Origin: Candidatus Villigracilis adiacens | Lineage (GTDB): Bacteria > Chloroflexota > Anaerolineae > Anaerolineales > Villigracilaceae | Length of the DNA stretch: 64,000 nucleotides | Direction of reading: 5' to 3' | Assembly: GCA_016703605.1 (NCBI GenBank) | Contig: JADJBU010000010.1 | Coordinates: 1-64,000 of the forward strand | In this document: piece by piece, positions 26,379 through 34,954 of the stretch | How the letters are laid out: the number at the start of each line of letters is the position of its first letter | Numbering within the stretch: position 1 is the stretch's first letter | Program-made: the position numbers and the translations under genes | Notes under the pieces: model-generated | What the model was told of the DNA's origin: nothing | Seen by the model: the letters and a program-made list of their open reading frames with translations, nothing else | Databases searched by the model: none

Positions 26379-27389
26379 TCAATCCACCGGTTCGGGGCGT
26401 TCGGCGTGCAGCCCGCGAAATGCCCAGGCGCCCACAGCCAGCGGGAACCAGAATGTGACGGCGCGATATAACAAGGTGATGACGACGGATTGACTCCAGT
26501 TAACGTTGAGCGATGTCAACGCGACAGGCATGATGCCTTCGACAATGCCGATGCCGGAGGGCGTGGGGGAGACGATGAGAAAAAGATAGGCGATGGAAAA
26601 ACCGGCGATGATGGTGTCTGCGGAGAATGGCACTTCGAAGGCGAGAAAGGAACAGACGAGCGCCAGCATGAGCAGTCCCTTGTCGAAGATGCCCCACAAG
26701 ACCGGGCGGATGAGACTGACCGGTTTTTCGGTCAGCCCGGAAAAGCCGTCGGCGATCTCGTGCGCGAAGGCATGGGCGCGTTCTTCGCTGAGATAATTTT
26801 CGCGGCGAAAAAAACGCACGACCCGGTTGATAAGCCGCGCAAATTTTGCCAGCAGGCTGCCGAGCTTTTCAGCGGAGCGATAGCCGATGTAGAGCACGCT
26901 TGCATAAGTCACTGCGATGCCAAAAAGAAAAAGCGAGGCGGTGATTTCCCCGGCATCCAGGTTGTTGCGGCGGATGAGGATGATCAACCCGATGGCGAGG
27001 ATGATGAGAAACGCGGCTTGATCGAGCAGGAGGAATAGCGCCGCCGCGACTGTGACCTTGCCGGTGGGATGTCCGCGCCGGTGGGCTTCGGACGCGAAGA
27101 GCGCGACTCCGCCCGCCCCGGCAGTTGGCGCCACGACGTTGATGAAGTTCGCCGCTGTGGCAATGCGACTCAATGTGAATACGTCTTCATGCACACCCAA
27201 TAAATGAAAGATGGACTGGTACATGCGCCCGCTGGAAATGAACCAAAGCGATTGAATCACAAGCGCCAGCAGGAAAAAGCTGAGACGCGCCTTGCCCAGG
27301 GTGAGCAGGATGGTCTCCAGTTCGCTGAAACTAAGGGCGGCGACCACAACACCCAGGAACAGGGCGACGAATACAAATGCTTTTTTCAT
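26379..27389 (-). CDS. UPF0104 / YbhN-like flippase-type membrane protein (second member)
   Basis: 336 residues from ATG 27389 with GGAAGG directly upstream. Eight or so helices; family blocks ATAANFINVVAPTAGAGGVA, LFLLLDQAAFLIIL and the signature IVSPTPSGIGIVEGIMPVAL. Only distantly similar to the protein at 21697. It ends 3 bases before the helicase ATG, so the two are likely co-transcribed, as is the lipoprotein gene 18 bases upstream. Lipid movement is the presumed role. Confidence 0.83.
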   Translation of the reverse strand: MKKAFVFVALFLGVVVAALSFSELETILLTLGKARLSFFLLALVIQSLWFISSGRMYQSIFHLLGVHEDVFTLSRIATAANFINVVAPTAGAGGVALFASEAHRRGHPTGKVTVAAALFLLLDQAAFLIILAIGLIILIRRNNLDAGEITASLFLFGIAVTYASVLYIGYRSAEKLGSLLAKFARLINRVVRFFRRENYLSEERAHAFAHEIADGFSGLTEKPVSLIRPVLWGIFDKGLLMLALVCSFLAFEVPFSADTIIAGFSIAYLFLIVSPTPSGIGIVEGIMPVALTSLNVNWSQSVVITLLYRAVTFWFPLAVGAWAFRGLHAERPEPVD

Positions 27390-27407
27390 ACCTTCCGTTT
27401 TATATCT

Positions 27408-28190
27408 TTACGGCGCGGAGACAGGCAGGGTTTCAATGGGCACATTGAGTTGGACGACCGATGCATAGACCCAGGCGGTCTCGCCGGGCTGGTCCGGGAC
27501 CTGGATCAGGATCCATTGCGCATCTGCGGTGCGACCGACGGCGCTGGCAGATTGCCCGACGGCAAGCACGTGCAGCGGCGCGGAGTTGAAATCGGGCGCG
27601 ACGCGCAAATTAAGGTCGTTCGCCCCGGTATTGGTCACCATCGGCGCGGGCGGGGAGGTTTCGGTTGCCTGGGCTTGCGGCGTGACAGGGGGTTCTGTGG
27701 CAGCGGGCTGGGTCCGGGTCACCACGGTCAGCGTGATTCCCAACAGCCGCGCCATTTCAACGTCATATTGGGTGTGGAGTTCGCGCGACTGAGCGATCCC
27801 CTGCGCCACCGTGTTCACGTCGCCGCTGCTGACGAATAGCAGCAGCGTTTGCACGACGGTATTCATATGCTGGAGTTGCAGCGTTTTCAGGTCGGTCAGG
27901 CAGGCGGGGACTTCCAGGTCTTCTGCGTCGCGGAGTACGCGCTGAAGTTCCGGGATGACCTGCACCAGTTGCGACTGCGGGGTGTTGGATGCCAGTGCGG
28001 CGTAATCGTCGAACTCGCGCGTGATCTTATGAACCTTTTCCACTTCGGCGGGAAGGTTCGCCTCGGCGCATGGATCGGGGGGCTGGGTGGCGCCAACTGT
28101 GGGCGTTTCTTCGCCGGAGCCGCCGCACGCGGTAAGCAGAAGAATCGCGATAATTCCTAAAATGAGCTGAAGTTTGTATCTGTATCTCAT
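27408..28190 (-). CDS. Lipoprotein with C-terminal bacterial SH3 domain
   Basis: 260 residues from ATG 28190; AGAGG upstream supports this rather than longer starts. The signal MRYRYKLQLILGIIAILLLTAC ends in the lipobox Leu-Leu-Thr-Ala-Cys. A helical middle region (about 35-160) is followed by a Thr/Pro linker. The C-terminal 75 residues form an SH3_3-like domain (DLNLRVAPDFNSAPLHVLAV, WILIQVPDQPGETAWVYA), typical of cell-wall or peptide binding. Ligand unknown. Confidence 0.82.
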   Translation of the reverse strand: MRYRYKLQLILGIIAILLLTACGGSGEETPTVGATQPPDPCAEANLPAEVEKVHKITREFDDYAALASNTPQSQLVQVIPELQRVLRDAEDLEVPACLTDLKTLQLQHMNTVVQTLLLFVSSGDVNTVAQGIAQSRELHTQYDVEMARLLGITLTVVTRTQPAATEPPVTPQAQATETSPPAPMVTNTGANDLNLRVAPDFNSAPLHVLAVGQSASAVGRTADAQWILIQVPDQPGETAWVYASVVQLNVPIETLPVSAP

Positions 28191-28198
28191 CTTGCCTC

Positions 28199-28521
28199 TT
28201 GAAGGATAATCTTGAACAGCATTGTAACAAACAATGAAACCATTCTTGTGCCAAAACTGTGGGCGCCAAATGGTCGGTCGCATATTTTTTGAAAACAAAT
28301 TCCGTTCAAGCCGCCGCGAGCGAAAGTTTATTTTATTTGCTGACGCTACGCAGTGCGTTGCGCCAAACGTGTCCAGTAAACAGGGCGAATCCTCCCGTGA
28401 GACTCATCTGTTTCTGGCTAATGCGACGCACTCTCCGCGTACAAGTGGGGCGATACGATCCTTCGCCGGGGACGGCGAAGGGAGCAATCTCGTCTATAAA
28501 CTTTTAGCGCGCCCATACCCA
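28199..28521. other. Intergenic region without recognised gene
   Basis: The divergent gap of 403 bases between the SH3 lipoprotein and the RrF2 gene. Apart from the promoter and operator at its right end, I see no convincing small ORF, RNA or repeat; a few imperfect GC-rich inverted stretches occur around 28450-28490. Confidence 0.5.
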
Positions 28522-28569
28522 TTGACAGGGCGCGGCGGCGGGATTATGATTTAAGCCAATAAAGTCTAT
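28522..28569 (+). promoter_or_regulatory. Promoter and putative operator of the RrF2 gene
   Basis: TTGACA (28522-28527), 17-base spacer, TATGAT (28545-28550). An 11-base motif ataaagtctat (28559-28569) sits just downstream of the -10. The same motif in inverted orientation lies at the -10 of the TSUP gene (29193-29203), suggesting a shared site for the RrF2 regulator encoded here. Confidence 0.65.
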
Positions 28570-28593
28570 TATTCCAGTAGGAGTTATGGAAGA

Positions 28594-29052
28594 ATGAGAT
28601 TATCCAAACGCGGTGAATATGGGCTGCGAGCCATGATCGCGCTGGCGGAACCCGCGCCCAGCGGCGATGCCCCCCACATGATGCAGATCAAGGAGATTGC
28701 CCTGCGCGAACAGATCTCTGCCAAGTTTCTCGAGCAGATTCTTCTGGCGCTCAAGAACAACGGTCTGTTGCACAGCAAGATGGGAGTCGGCGGCGGGTAC
28801 TACCTGGCAAAGTCTGCGGGTGAGATTACGCTTGGGCAGGTATTCCGCGTTTTGGATGGCCCCGTGGCTCCGGTGAAGTGCGTGAGTCAGATGGCGTATG
28901 AGCCTTGTGGCTGCCCCGATGAGGAGACCTGCGGCTTGCGGCTGGTGATGGGCGATGTGCGCAATGCCATTGCGGACATTCTCGATACCACGTCGCTGGC
29001 TGACGTGGTCAAACGGCAGGGCGCGCTTCGAAGGAAGCTGGGGCTTAAGTAG
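28594..29052 (+). CDS. RrF2 family transcriptional regulator (IscR/CymR-like)
   Basis: 152 residues. An N-terminal winged helix (MRLSKRGEYGLRAMIALAE, EQISAKFLEQILLALKNNGL, GVGGGYYLAK) is typical of RrF2 proteins. Cys96, Cys105, Cys107 and Cys113 in CVSQMAYEPCGCPDEETC are in the region that binds an Fe-S cluster in IscR-type members. The following gene is a TSUP-family transporter with a matching operator-like motif, so a local role in sulfur or thiol metabolism and autoregulation is likely. CymR-like members lack these cysteines, so redox or Fe-S sensing is favoured. Confidence 0.9.
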   Translation: MRLSKRGEYGLRAMIALAEPAPSGDAPHMMQIKEIALREQISAKFLEQILLALKNNGLLHSKMGVGGGYYLAKSAGEITLGQVFRVLDGPVAPVKCVSQMAYEPCGCPDEETCGLRLVMGDVRNAIADILDTTSLADVVKRQGALRRKLGLK

Positions 29053-29062
29053 TCACCTTATG

Positions 29063-29130
29063 CGGCGCTGCGGGATTTATCTCGCAATTTTAAGGCGACA
29101 TGAATGTCGCGGTACCGAGGAACTGCGTAA
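29063..29130. repeat. Dispersed repeat, family B (copy 2)
   Basis: Contains gcgggatttatctcgc, identical to the element at 17446-17496, then gcgacatgaatgtcgc, a short palindrome, and ggtac. Lies just after the RrF2 stop codon. Confidence 0.6.
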
Positions 29131-29165
29131 GGCGAGTTAAGTAGACAAAAAGCGGGGGGCGTTTT

Positions 29166-29203
29166 TTGTTCGCTCAAAAATATACTAATATTATAGACTT
29201 TAT
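29166..29203 (+). promoter_or_regulatory. Promoter and putative RrF2 operator of the TSUP gene
   Basis: TTGTTC (29166-29171), 17-base spacer, TATTAT (29189-29194). The operator-like motif atagactttat (29193-29203) overlaps the end of the -10 and is the exact reverse complement of the one at 28559-28569. Confidence 0.55.
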
Positions 29204-29250
29204 ATATTTTGGCAGTGCGAGAGATCACTCGAAACCAAGGAGCATAAACC

Positions 29251-30018
29251 ATGGAGACCGAATTGGCGCTTTCCCTTCTTCCATATGTGCTGGTCGGGTT
29301 CGCCGCCCAAATGATAGACGGCGCATTGGGCATGGCATATGGAGTCAGTTCGAATACTTTTCTTTTGAGTTTGGGCATCCCCCCTGTTGCGGCGTCTGCC
29401 AGCGTCCACATGGCGGAGGTGGTGACGACCGGCGTCTCGGGCGTTTCGCATTGGAGACTCGGCAACGTGGATTGGAAACTGGTGCGGCGGCTTTTGATCC
29501 CCGGTATGATCGGAGGCGCGACAGGCGCGTATCTGCTCACTTCAATGGACGGCAATATCATCAAGCCGTATATTGCCGTTTATCTGCTCATCATGGGCGG
29601 CGTGATCGTCTATAAGGCATTCACGCTCAAACCGCGCAATAAACCGGATGGGTATCACGGTCCGCGCATCAGCCTGCTCGGTCTGTTCGGCGGCTTTTGC
29701 GATGCGGTCGGCGGCGGGGGCTGGGGACCGGTGGTCACGTCGACGCTGGTGGCGCGGGGAAAGAATCCGCGCATGACGATTGGTTCGGTGAATTTCTCGG
29801 AATTCTTCGTGACGCTGGTTCAATCCATCCTGTTTGTGTTGACGCTTTCGTTCGGCGAATACTGGCAGATCATTATCGGGCTGTTGATCGGCGGCGTGAT
29901 TGCCGCGCCGATTGCGGCAAGGCTCGCGCAGAAATTACCGATGAAGGCATTGATGATCTTCGTCGGGCTGTTGATCATTGGGCTTAGCATCAGGACGCTG
30001 GTGTTGGCGTTGAGGTAG
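29251..30018 (+). CDS. TSUP family (TauE/SafE-like) sulfite/organosulfur exporter
   Basis: 255 residues, about eight helices in two homologous halves. Half one begins with LLPYVLVGFAAQMIDGALGMAYGV and half two with ISLLGLFGGFCDAVGGGGWGPVVTSTL; both show the Gly-rich TauE signature. AGGAG lies before the ATG. These proteins export sulfite, sulfoacetate or similar anions. The upstream RrF2 regulator and shared operator motif support a sulfur-related substrate, which is inference. Confidence 0.88.
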   Translation: METELALSLLPYVLVGFAAQMIDGALGMAYGVSSNTFLLSLGIPPVAASASVHMAEVVTTGVSGVSHWRLGNVDWKLVRRLLIPGMIGGATGAYLLTSMDGNIIKPYIAVYLLIMGGVIVYKAFTLKPRNKPDGYHGPRISLLGLFGGFCDAVGGGGWGPVVTSTLVARGKNPRMTIGSVNFSEFFVTLVQSILFVLTLSFGEYWQIIIGLLIGGVIAAPIAARLAQKLPMKALMIFVGLLIIGLSIRTLVLALR

Positions 30019-30099
30019 ATACAAGGTAGGCGGGTAAACAGGTACACAGGTAAATACGTAGACAGGTAAACGCGCGCGCCCGACTACTTTTCCATTCCC

Positions 30100-30798
30100 T
30101 TACCACATCCCCGGAACGAGTCGAAACCTGGTCTTCTGCGCGTACTCCTTGTAACCGGGCAGTTCCTCCTGGAGGGTTTTATCTTCCAGCGATGTCCTGA
30201 CCACAAGAACGAAGACCAGCAGGATCATCGGGATGAGCGCCCAAAGTGAGTCGAGCAGGAAGGGCATGGCAAGATACGTCCATAATGCGCCGCTGTACCC
30301 CGGATGGCGGATGAAGCGGTAGGGTCCCGTCGTCACCACATGATGACCCCGGTCGGTTTGAATCCGCACCACGCCGGAGAAGAAGCGGTTCTCGATCAGC
30401 GCCCAGGAACCGAACACATAACCAAGGAAGATCACAACCAGCGCTGTAATCTTACTGGAGAGGGAAAAGGGCTGAGTCCAACCGTAGTGTTTATCCAACC
30501 CGGCAACGATCAGGATCAACAACGAACCGAACGCCAGCATGGGAGAGAGAATTTTATCCCAGGGTTTCGCGTCCTTCATTTCCATGGAACGGGCGCGCTC
30601 GGCCAAGATGTCCGGGTGGCGGCGAGCTGCCAGCGCGCGGCTGAGCACAAACCCGAGAATGCTGAGAATTGCATATGCCCAGGCTTCCCACCAAGCCCAA
30701 ATGCCGGATATGAACATTGGCAGGAAGGGAAAGACCAACACAATTATGACCATCAGAATAATCGAACGGAATGTGATAGCTCGTTTATTTTCAGACAT
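30100..30798 (-). CDS. Isoprenylcysteine carboxyl methyltransferase-like membrane enzyme
   Basis: 232 residues from ATG 30798, chosen because GGAGG lies 5-6 bases upstream; a second ATG at 30810 would itself contain this site. Several helices and the SAM-binding end of ICMT/PEMT proteins: GPYRFIRHPGYSGALWTYLA, then EDKTLQEELPGYKEYAQKT and RFRLVPGMW. Bacterial members methylate lipids or small molecules; the substrate here is unknown. It is divergent from the NfeD gene with only 48 bases between starts. Confidence 0.83.
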   Translation of the reverse strand: MSENKRAITFRSIILMVIIVLVFPFLPMFISGIWAWWEAWAYAILSILGFVLSRALAARRHPDILAERARSMEMKDAKPWDKILSPMLAFGSLLILIVAGLDKHYGWTQPFSLSSKITALVVIFLGYVFGSWALIENRFFSGVVRIQTDRGHHVVTTGPYRFIRHPGYSGALWTYLAMPFLLDSLWALIPMILLVFVLVVRTSLEDKTLQEELPGYKEYAQKTRFRLVPGMW

Positions 30799-30846
30799 GA
30801 TGCCCTCCATAAACAGTATAATCCTTTCAAGGAACTGGATACAACC

Positions 30847-32151
30847 ATGAAAACCAGACGTATTCTCCTTTTCTTATTTATCATCTTCACCGCGTTCCAG
30901 GCAGTCTTCGCGCAGGGAAATTCATCCCCGGCTGTGGTGTTGACGGCGGACGGTCCCATCATGCCGCCGATGCTGGAATACATCAGGCGCGGAATCGAAA
31001 CGGCGGAGCAACGCGATGCGGAGATGATCGTCATCCAACTCAACACGCCGGGCGGGAGTATCGAAACCATGCTGGAGATCATTGCCGCGATCCGCGACAG
31101 CGATGTGCCGGTGGTGGTATATGTTGCGCCGCGCAATGCGATTGCCGGGAGCGCGGGCGCGATGATCACGATGGCGGGACACGCCTCGGCAATGGCGCCG
31201 GAGACGTCCATCGGCGCATCCAGCCCGATCAGCAGTTCGGGCGAGAACCTTAACAGCACAGCCGATGCCAAGGCAAAGGAGATCGTTAAGGCTTCGATCC
31301 GTCCGTTCGTGACTCCGCGCGGCGAAGAGGCGCTGGAACTTGCCGAGGCAATGGTGGATGAAGCCAAAGCCGCCACCGCAGACGAGGCGTTGGAGGCGGG
31401 GTTGATCGATTTTGTTGCCGACGATCTCGAAGACCTTTTGCAGGTATTGAATGGGTTTACAGTGGAGATGAAGGACGGTGGGCGCACGCTTCACACGGAG
31501 GGAATCGTCGTCCTGCCGCTCAATATCAGTTTCATCGAGCAGTTGTTGCTGATGCTGACCGACCCCAATATTGCCTTTCTTCTGCTCGCCATTGGTGTGC
31601 AGACGATCCTGATCGAACTCTCCAGCCCGGGCGGGTGGGTGGCGGGGTTCATCGGCGCGGTCTGTCTCACGCTGGCGGCATACGGCATGGGTGTGTTGAC
31701 GGTCAACTGGTTCGGCGTCATTTTTCTTGTCATTGCGTTCGTCCTGTTCGTGCTCGATATTAAAGCGCCCACTCATGGGGCATTAACAACAGCGGGAGTC
31801 GCGTCGTTCATCATCGGGGCGCTGGTGTTGTTCAACTCGCCAGGCACGCCGCAATTCCAGCGTGTGTCTGTGCCGCTGGTGATCGGCACCGGCGTTTTTA
31901 TCGGGCTGATTTTCTTTGGCATCATGATGATCGCACTGCGCGCGCTGCACAAGCCAGCCGCAATGGGCGGGGAAACTTTTATCGGCAAAACAGGGATAGT
32001 CAAATCGTTCGAGGGGGAGGCGGGGCAGGTTCAGGTGGAATCCGAGCTTTGGAGCGCGGAAAAAGCCGCTGAATCCGGCCCCATCGGTAAGGGTGATAAA
32101 ATCGAAGTCGTCGAAGTTCGAGGTTTGAGATTGATTGTGAAGAAGAAGTAG
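30847..32151 (+). CDS. NfeD-type membrane-bound serine protease (long form)
   Basis: 434 residues from ATG 30847. A signal segment (MKTRRILLFLFIIFTAFQAVFA) leads to a ClpP-like protease domain: IVIQLNTPGGSIETMLEIIA and the nucleophile loop AIAGSAGAMITMAG (Ser102), with the general-base lysine expected near DAKAKEIVKASIR. Four or five helices follow (about 230-355) and a C-terminal OB-fold NfeD domain (GKTGIVKSFEGEAGQVQVES). It cleaves stomatin/SPFH partners in other organisms; an SPFH protein is encoded at 17508-19490, though not adjacent. Confidence 0.92.
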   Translation: MKTRRILLFLFIIFTAFQAVFAQGNSSPAVVLTADGPIMPPMLEYIRRGIETAEQRDAEMIVIQLNTPGGSIETMLEIIAAIRDSDVPVVVYVAPRNAIAGSAGAMITMAGHASAMAPETSIGASSPISSSGENLNSTADAKAKEIVKASIRPFVTPRGEEALELAEAMVDEAKAATADEALEAGLIDFVADDLEDLLQVLNGFTVEMKDGGRTLHTEGIVVLPLNISFIEQLLLMLTDPNIAFLLLAIGVQTILIELSSPGGWVAGFIGAVCLTLAAYGMGVLTVNWFGVIFLVIAFVLFVLDIKAPTHGALTTAGVASFIIGALVLFNSPGTPQFQRVSVPLVIGTGVFIGLIFFGIMMIALRALHKPAAMGGETFIGKTGIVKSFEGEAGQVQVESELWSAEKAAESGPIGKGDKIEVVEVRGLRLIVKKK

Positions 32152-32345
32152 GACAAACTTCAGTTTGTCCACGGAAAAATCATAAGACAAACTGAAGTTT
32201 GTTGTACGGGAACATGAGGACAAACTTCAGTTTGTCCACGGAAAAATCATAAGACAAACTGAAGTTTGTTGTACGGGAACATGAGGCAAACTTCAGTTTG
32301 TCGTACGGGAACATAAGACGAACTGAAGTTTGTTGTACAAGAACA
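32152..32345. repeat. Tandem array of 'aaacttcagttt' palindromes between nfeD and lipA
   Basis: Two identical units of 67 bases start at 32152 and 32219. Each carries gacaaacttcagtttgtcc and gacaaactgaagtttgttg separated by a short spacer, ending gtacgggaacat. Two shorter degenerate units follow at 32286 and 32318. The array starts at the base after the nfeD stop and runs to within 20 bases of the lipA start. Confidence 0.9.
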
Positions 32346-32364
32346 TTAGTACGGGAACATATTT

Positions 32365-33339
32365 ATGCCTGTTACCCCCACCCGAGACCGGGTCTCTCCG
32401 CAAGTTGATTCGCGTCCGCTCCGCCGCCCGGAGTGGATCAAAGTCCGCGCGCCTTCGGGCGAAACGTACGAGCGCGTCCATGCGCTGATGCGTTCGAAGG
32501 AATTGCATACTGTCTGTGAAGAAGCCATGTGCCCGAACCTCGGCGAGTGCTGGGGCAGCGGTACGGCGACCTTTTTGATGCTGGGCGATGTGTGTACGCG
32601 CACCTGCGCCTTCTGCGATATCAAACACGGCAAGCCCGGTTTATTGGATTGGGGCGAAGCCGAACGCGTGGCGCAGGCGGTGAAGTCGATGAACCTGCAC
32701 CATGCGGTCATCACGTCGGTGAACCGGGACGAACGCAGGGACGGCGGCGCGCCGATCTTTGCGATGGTGATTCGCAGGATACGGGAATTGCTGCCGGGTT
32801 GTTCCATTGAAGTGTTGATCCCTGATTTCAAGGGCAGCATCGAAGCCTTGAAGATCGTCATGGATGCCCGCCCTGAAATTTTGAATCATAATGTGGAGAC
32901 CGTGCCGCGTTTGTTCAAACAGATCCAACCCCAAGATAAATATGAATGGGCGGCTGCAACCTTATCCAACGCCAAAAAACTTGACCCGGAGGTATTGACC
33001 AAATCGGGACTCATGGTTGGCATTGGCGAGACGATGGATGAGGTCAAGCAGGTGATGCGCGACCAACGTTCCTGGGGCGTGGACATCCTGACCATTGGGC
33101 AGTATTTGCAGCCAAGCAAGAAGCACATGCCGATGGATCGCTATTACACGATGGAAGAGTTCGCCGAGCTGCGCGAATACGGCAAAGCGATCGGCTTCAA
33201 GTGGGTCGAGGCGAATCCGCTGGTGCGCTCTTCGTATCATGCGGCAGAGCAGGTGAGAGCGCTGAGCGTGGTGCATCGCAAGTTGTACGGGAATGGGGCG
33301 ATGAGCGAAAATCAATTACCAGTGATGGGTAAGAAATAA
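32365..33339 (+). CDS. lipA: Lipoyl synthase (radical SAM)
   Basis: Inserts two sulfurs into protein-bound octanoyl groups. 324 residues with both Fe-S motifs: auxiliary cluster Cys51, Cys56, Cys62 (CEEAMCPNLGEC) and radical SAM Cys77, Cys81, Cys84 (CTRTCAFC). GSGTATFLMLGD precedes the second motif, and the C-terminal RSSYHAAEQ supplies the conserved Arg-Ser-Ser-Tyr. The usual 'VDRDDLxDGGA' reads SVNRDERRDGGA here, a mild variant. The ribosome site is weak (cggga inside the repeat unit). No lipB or lipoate-using complex gene is adjacent. A terminator follows. Confidence 0.96.
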   Translation: MPVTPTRDRVSPQVDSRPLRRPEWIKVRAPSGETYERVHALMRSKELHTVCEEAMCPNLGECWGSGTATFLMLGDVCTRTCAFCDIKHGKPGLLDWGEAERVAQAVKSMNLHHAVITSVNRDERRDGGAPIFAMVIRRIRELLPGCSIEVLIPDFKGSIEALKIVMDARPEILNHNVETVPRLFKQIQPQDKYEWAAATLSNAKKLDPEVLTKSGLMVGIGETMDEVKQVMRDQRSWGVDILTIGQYLQPSKKHMPMDRYYTMEEFAELREYGKAIGFKWVEANPLVRSSYHAAEQVRALSVVHRKLYGNGAMSENQLPVMGKK

Positions 33340-33344
33340 ATCTC

Positions 33345-33375
33345 AACAATCTCTTTAATAGGAGATTGTTTTTAT
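33345..33375 (+). terminator. Terminator after lipA
   Basis: Stem aacaatctc (33345-33353) with gagattgtt (33362-33370), followed by a T run; 5 bases after the lipA stop. Confidence 0.82.
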
Positions 33376-33407
33376 TAGGGCAATGGCACGATTGATGGGG
33401 CTAAACC

Positions 33408-33524
33408 ATGACCGTTGATGACCTGACAGAACAATTTACTGGCTTTCAGGCAGAACTAAAATCCTTTCTCCGGCGTATGACAGCCAGTGCGCAGGATGCA
33501 GAGGATATTGTTCAAGAAACCTAG
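33408..33524 (+). pseudogene. ECF sigma-70 factor fragment (N-terminal)
   Basis: ATG 33408 opens a 38-residue frame, MTVDDLTEQFTGFQ then SFLRRMTASAQDAEDIVQET, ending at TAG 33522. This is the region-2 start of sigma-24-type factors, where 'AEDIVQET' is normally followed by 'Y/F' and a further 130 residues. The TAG falls right at that point and nothing sigma-like follows in any frame. A remnant, not a functional factor. Confidence 0.7.
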
Positions 33525-33660
33525 GCGTTGCTCACGAATGCAGCTGATTTCCCGCGGTGGAATTCGACCGTGATCTTGATCTCCGGCAAGATCCAAAGCG
33601 GCGAAACCATCGAGTTGAAATCCACACTGGATGAGAAGCGTATATTCGATGAGTCTTTCG
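33525..33660 (+). pseudogene. SRPBCC (polyketide cyclase-like) domain fragment
   Basis: Directly in frame after the sigma fragment, the bases read LLTNAADFPRWNSTVILISG and GETIELKSTLDEKR. This matches the first third of SRPBCC/START-like proteins ('vLTdaa.yP.WNstV..i.G.i..G..i'). No start and no continuation are visible; the frame degenerates after about 33660. So two unrelated gene starts have been joined and decayed. Confidence 0.55.
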
Positions 33661-33780
33661 ATTATTGCAGCGCAAGGTCATGCTCAAAGGCGCCGTCCTT
33701 GGCGGCGTGTTGCGCCAGAATCCTGCGCTGTGGTACTAAATGCATCCAGGTAAAAAATGCCCGGGGACGGAATCCACAGC

Positions 33781-34677
33781 TTAATTTTCGCGTTTGAGCC
33801 GCGCGCCACAAGTCCGGCAGAAGCGGTCGTTGAGTTTGGCGCGCGTCCCGCATTGCGGGCAGTAGAGGCTGGTGGCGTCATCCTCGACATCGGTGTGGGA
33901 ATGTTTGCGGCGGGGTTTGGATTTGGAGACGCGCCCCCATTGGAAGTAATACGCCAGCCCGCCCGCGATCATGATGACGCCCAGCCCGCCGATGATGTAG
34001 GGCAGGCTGTTGGCAAGCGAGACGCGCCCGGGCGTATCTTCATTAATGGGTTCGGCGATCTGCACGCTTTGCGTCTGTGAGACGAGTGTATCGGTGGTCT
34101 TAACGTAACTGAGGGATAGCGCAAATTCCTGACCGGCGTCGAGTGAGACCGGGCTGCTTTCGTAGTAGTTCAAGCCATTGGAATTTTGAACGGTTTCATG
34201 TTTTGGGTCGAGTGAGACCGTGGTCACATCCAGCGGTTCAAGCATGAGGTACTGGAAGGACTCGACCGCAAAGCCGTTATCCCAAAGGTAGGTGAATGCG
34301 CGTTCGTCCCCGTTGAATGCCAGGGGTTGGTAATACTCGAAGCGGTACGGCACGTTCTGTTCGATGAGCATACTGAAGGTTTGAACTTCGCCTTCGGTGT
34401 TCGGTCCCTCGTGTGCGAAATCCATGAATGCGCCGCCGCCCGCGTCGGATGCGACGGCGATCAGCGTGGCTTCGGCTGGGATGCGGAAGGTGAGTGTGAC
34501 GGGCAGGGAAAGGTCCGCCGCAGGCTGGAAATCGGCGATGACTAACATGCTGGGCTGGTCGTATTCGGGCCAGAACTGCACGGTGACGATTGCCAGCGCC
34601 GCATCATCCTGCGCGGACGCGGAAATGGGGAAGACCAGAATCAATCCCAGAAGAAGGAGCAGGGGTAATTTGCGCAT
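33781..34677 (-). CDS. Secreted/membrane protein with C-terminal zinc ribbon
   Basis: 298 residues from ATG 34677 (GGAGG 6 bases upstream). A signal peptide (MRKLPLLLLLGLILVFPISASA) is followed by an extracytoplasmic beta-rich domain to about 230, one membrane helix (LPYIIGGLGVIMIAGGLAYYF), a basic hinge (KSKPRRKHSH) and a cytoplasmic zinc ribbon with two CxxC pairs (YCPQCGTRAKLNDRFCRTCG). Family not recognised by name; similar architectures occur in Chloroflexota. Function unknown. Confidence 0.85.
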   Translation of the reverse strand: MRKLPLLLLLGLILVFPISASAQDDAALAIVTVQFWPEYDQPSMLVIADFQPAADLSLPVTLTFRIPAEATLIAVASDAGGGAFMDFAHEGPNTEGEVQTFSMLIEQNVPYRFEYYQPLAFNGDERAFTYLWDNGFAVESFQYLMLEPLDVTTVSLDPKHETVQNSNGLNYYESSPVSLDAGQEFALSLSYVKTTDTLVSQTQSVQIAEPINEDTPGRVSLANSLPYIIGGLGVIMIAGGLAYYFQWGRVSKSKPRRKHSHTDVEDDATSLYCPQCGTRAKLNDRFCRTCGARLKREN

Positions 34678-34701
34678 GAACGCCTCCAAACGGTAAGGGT
34701 T

Positions 34702-34761
34702 GGCTCATGCGCCGTCAAAGCGACAGCCGCTTGCGCGCCTTTTACGCATGAGCCGTTTTTT
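34702..34761 (+). repeat. Long-loop inverted repeat with T run
   Basis: ggctcatgcg (34702-34711) pairs with cgcatgagcc (34745-34754), followed by gtttttt. It could terminate rightward transcripts, but no live plus-strand gene precedes it. The rest of the gap to 34950 contains a ccctctcctttaggagaggg palindrome (34909-34930), related to elements near 36350 and 36440. Confidence 0.5.
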
Positions 34762-34954
34762 GAATCTTACCATGCGCCATTTTGGCGGGGCGGAATCGAT
34801 GTCATTCGATGGCGGGGATGAATGTCATCGGTTTTGAGGGGAGAACCGCAAGGGTGATCAAATGAAACCTCATCCTGGGCATAAAGGTCAAATCCGCAAA
34901 CGGACAAGCCCTCTCTCCTTTAGGAGAGGGCGGGGGGAGAGGTCCCACCCCCAA

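Noticed and set aside
17440..33000. CRISPR array in the repeats at 32152-32345
   Set aside because: Units are palindromic with identical 'spacers', only two perfect copies, and no cas genes nearby.
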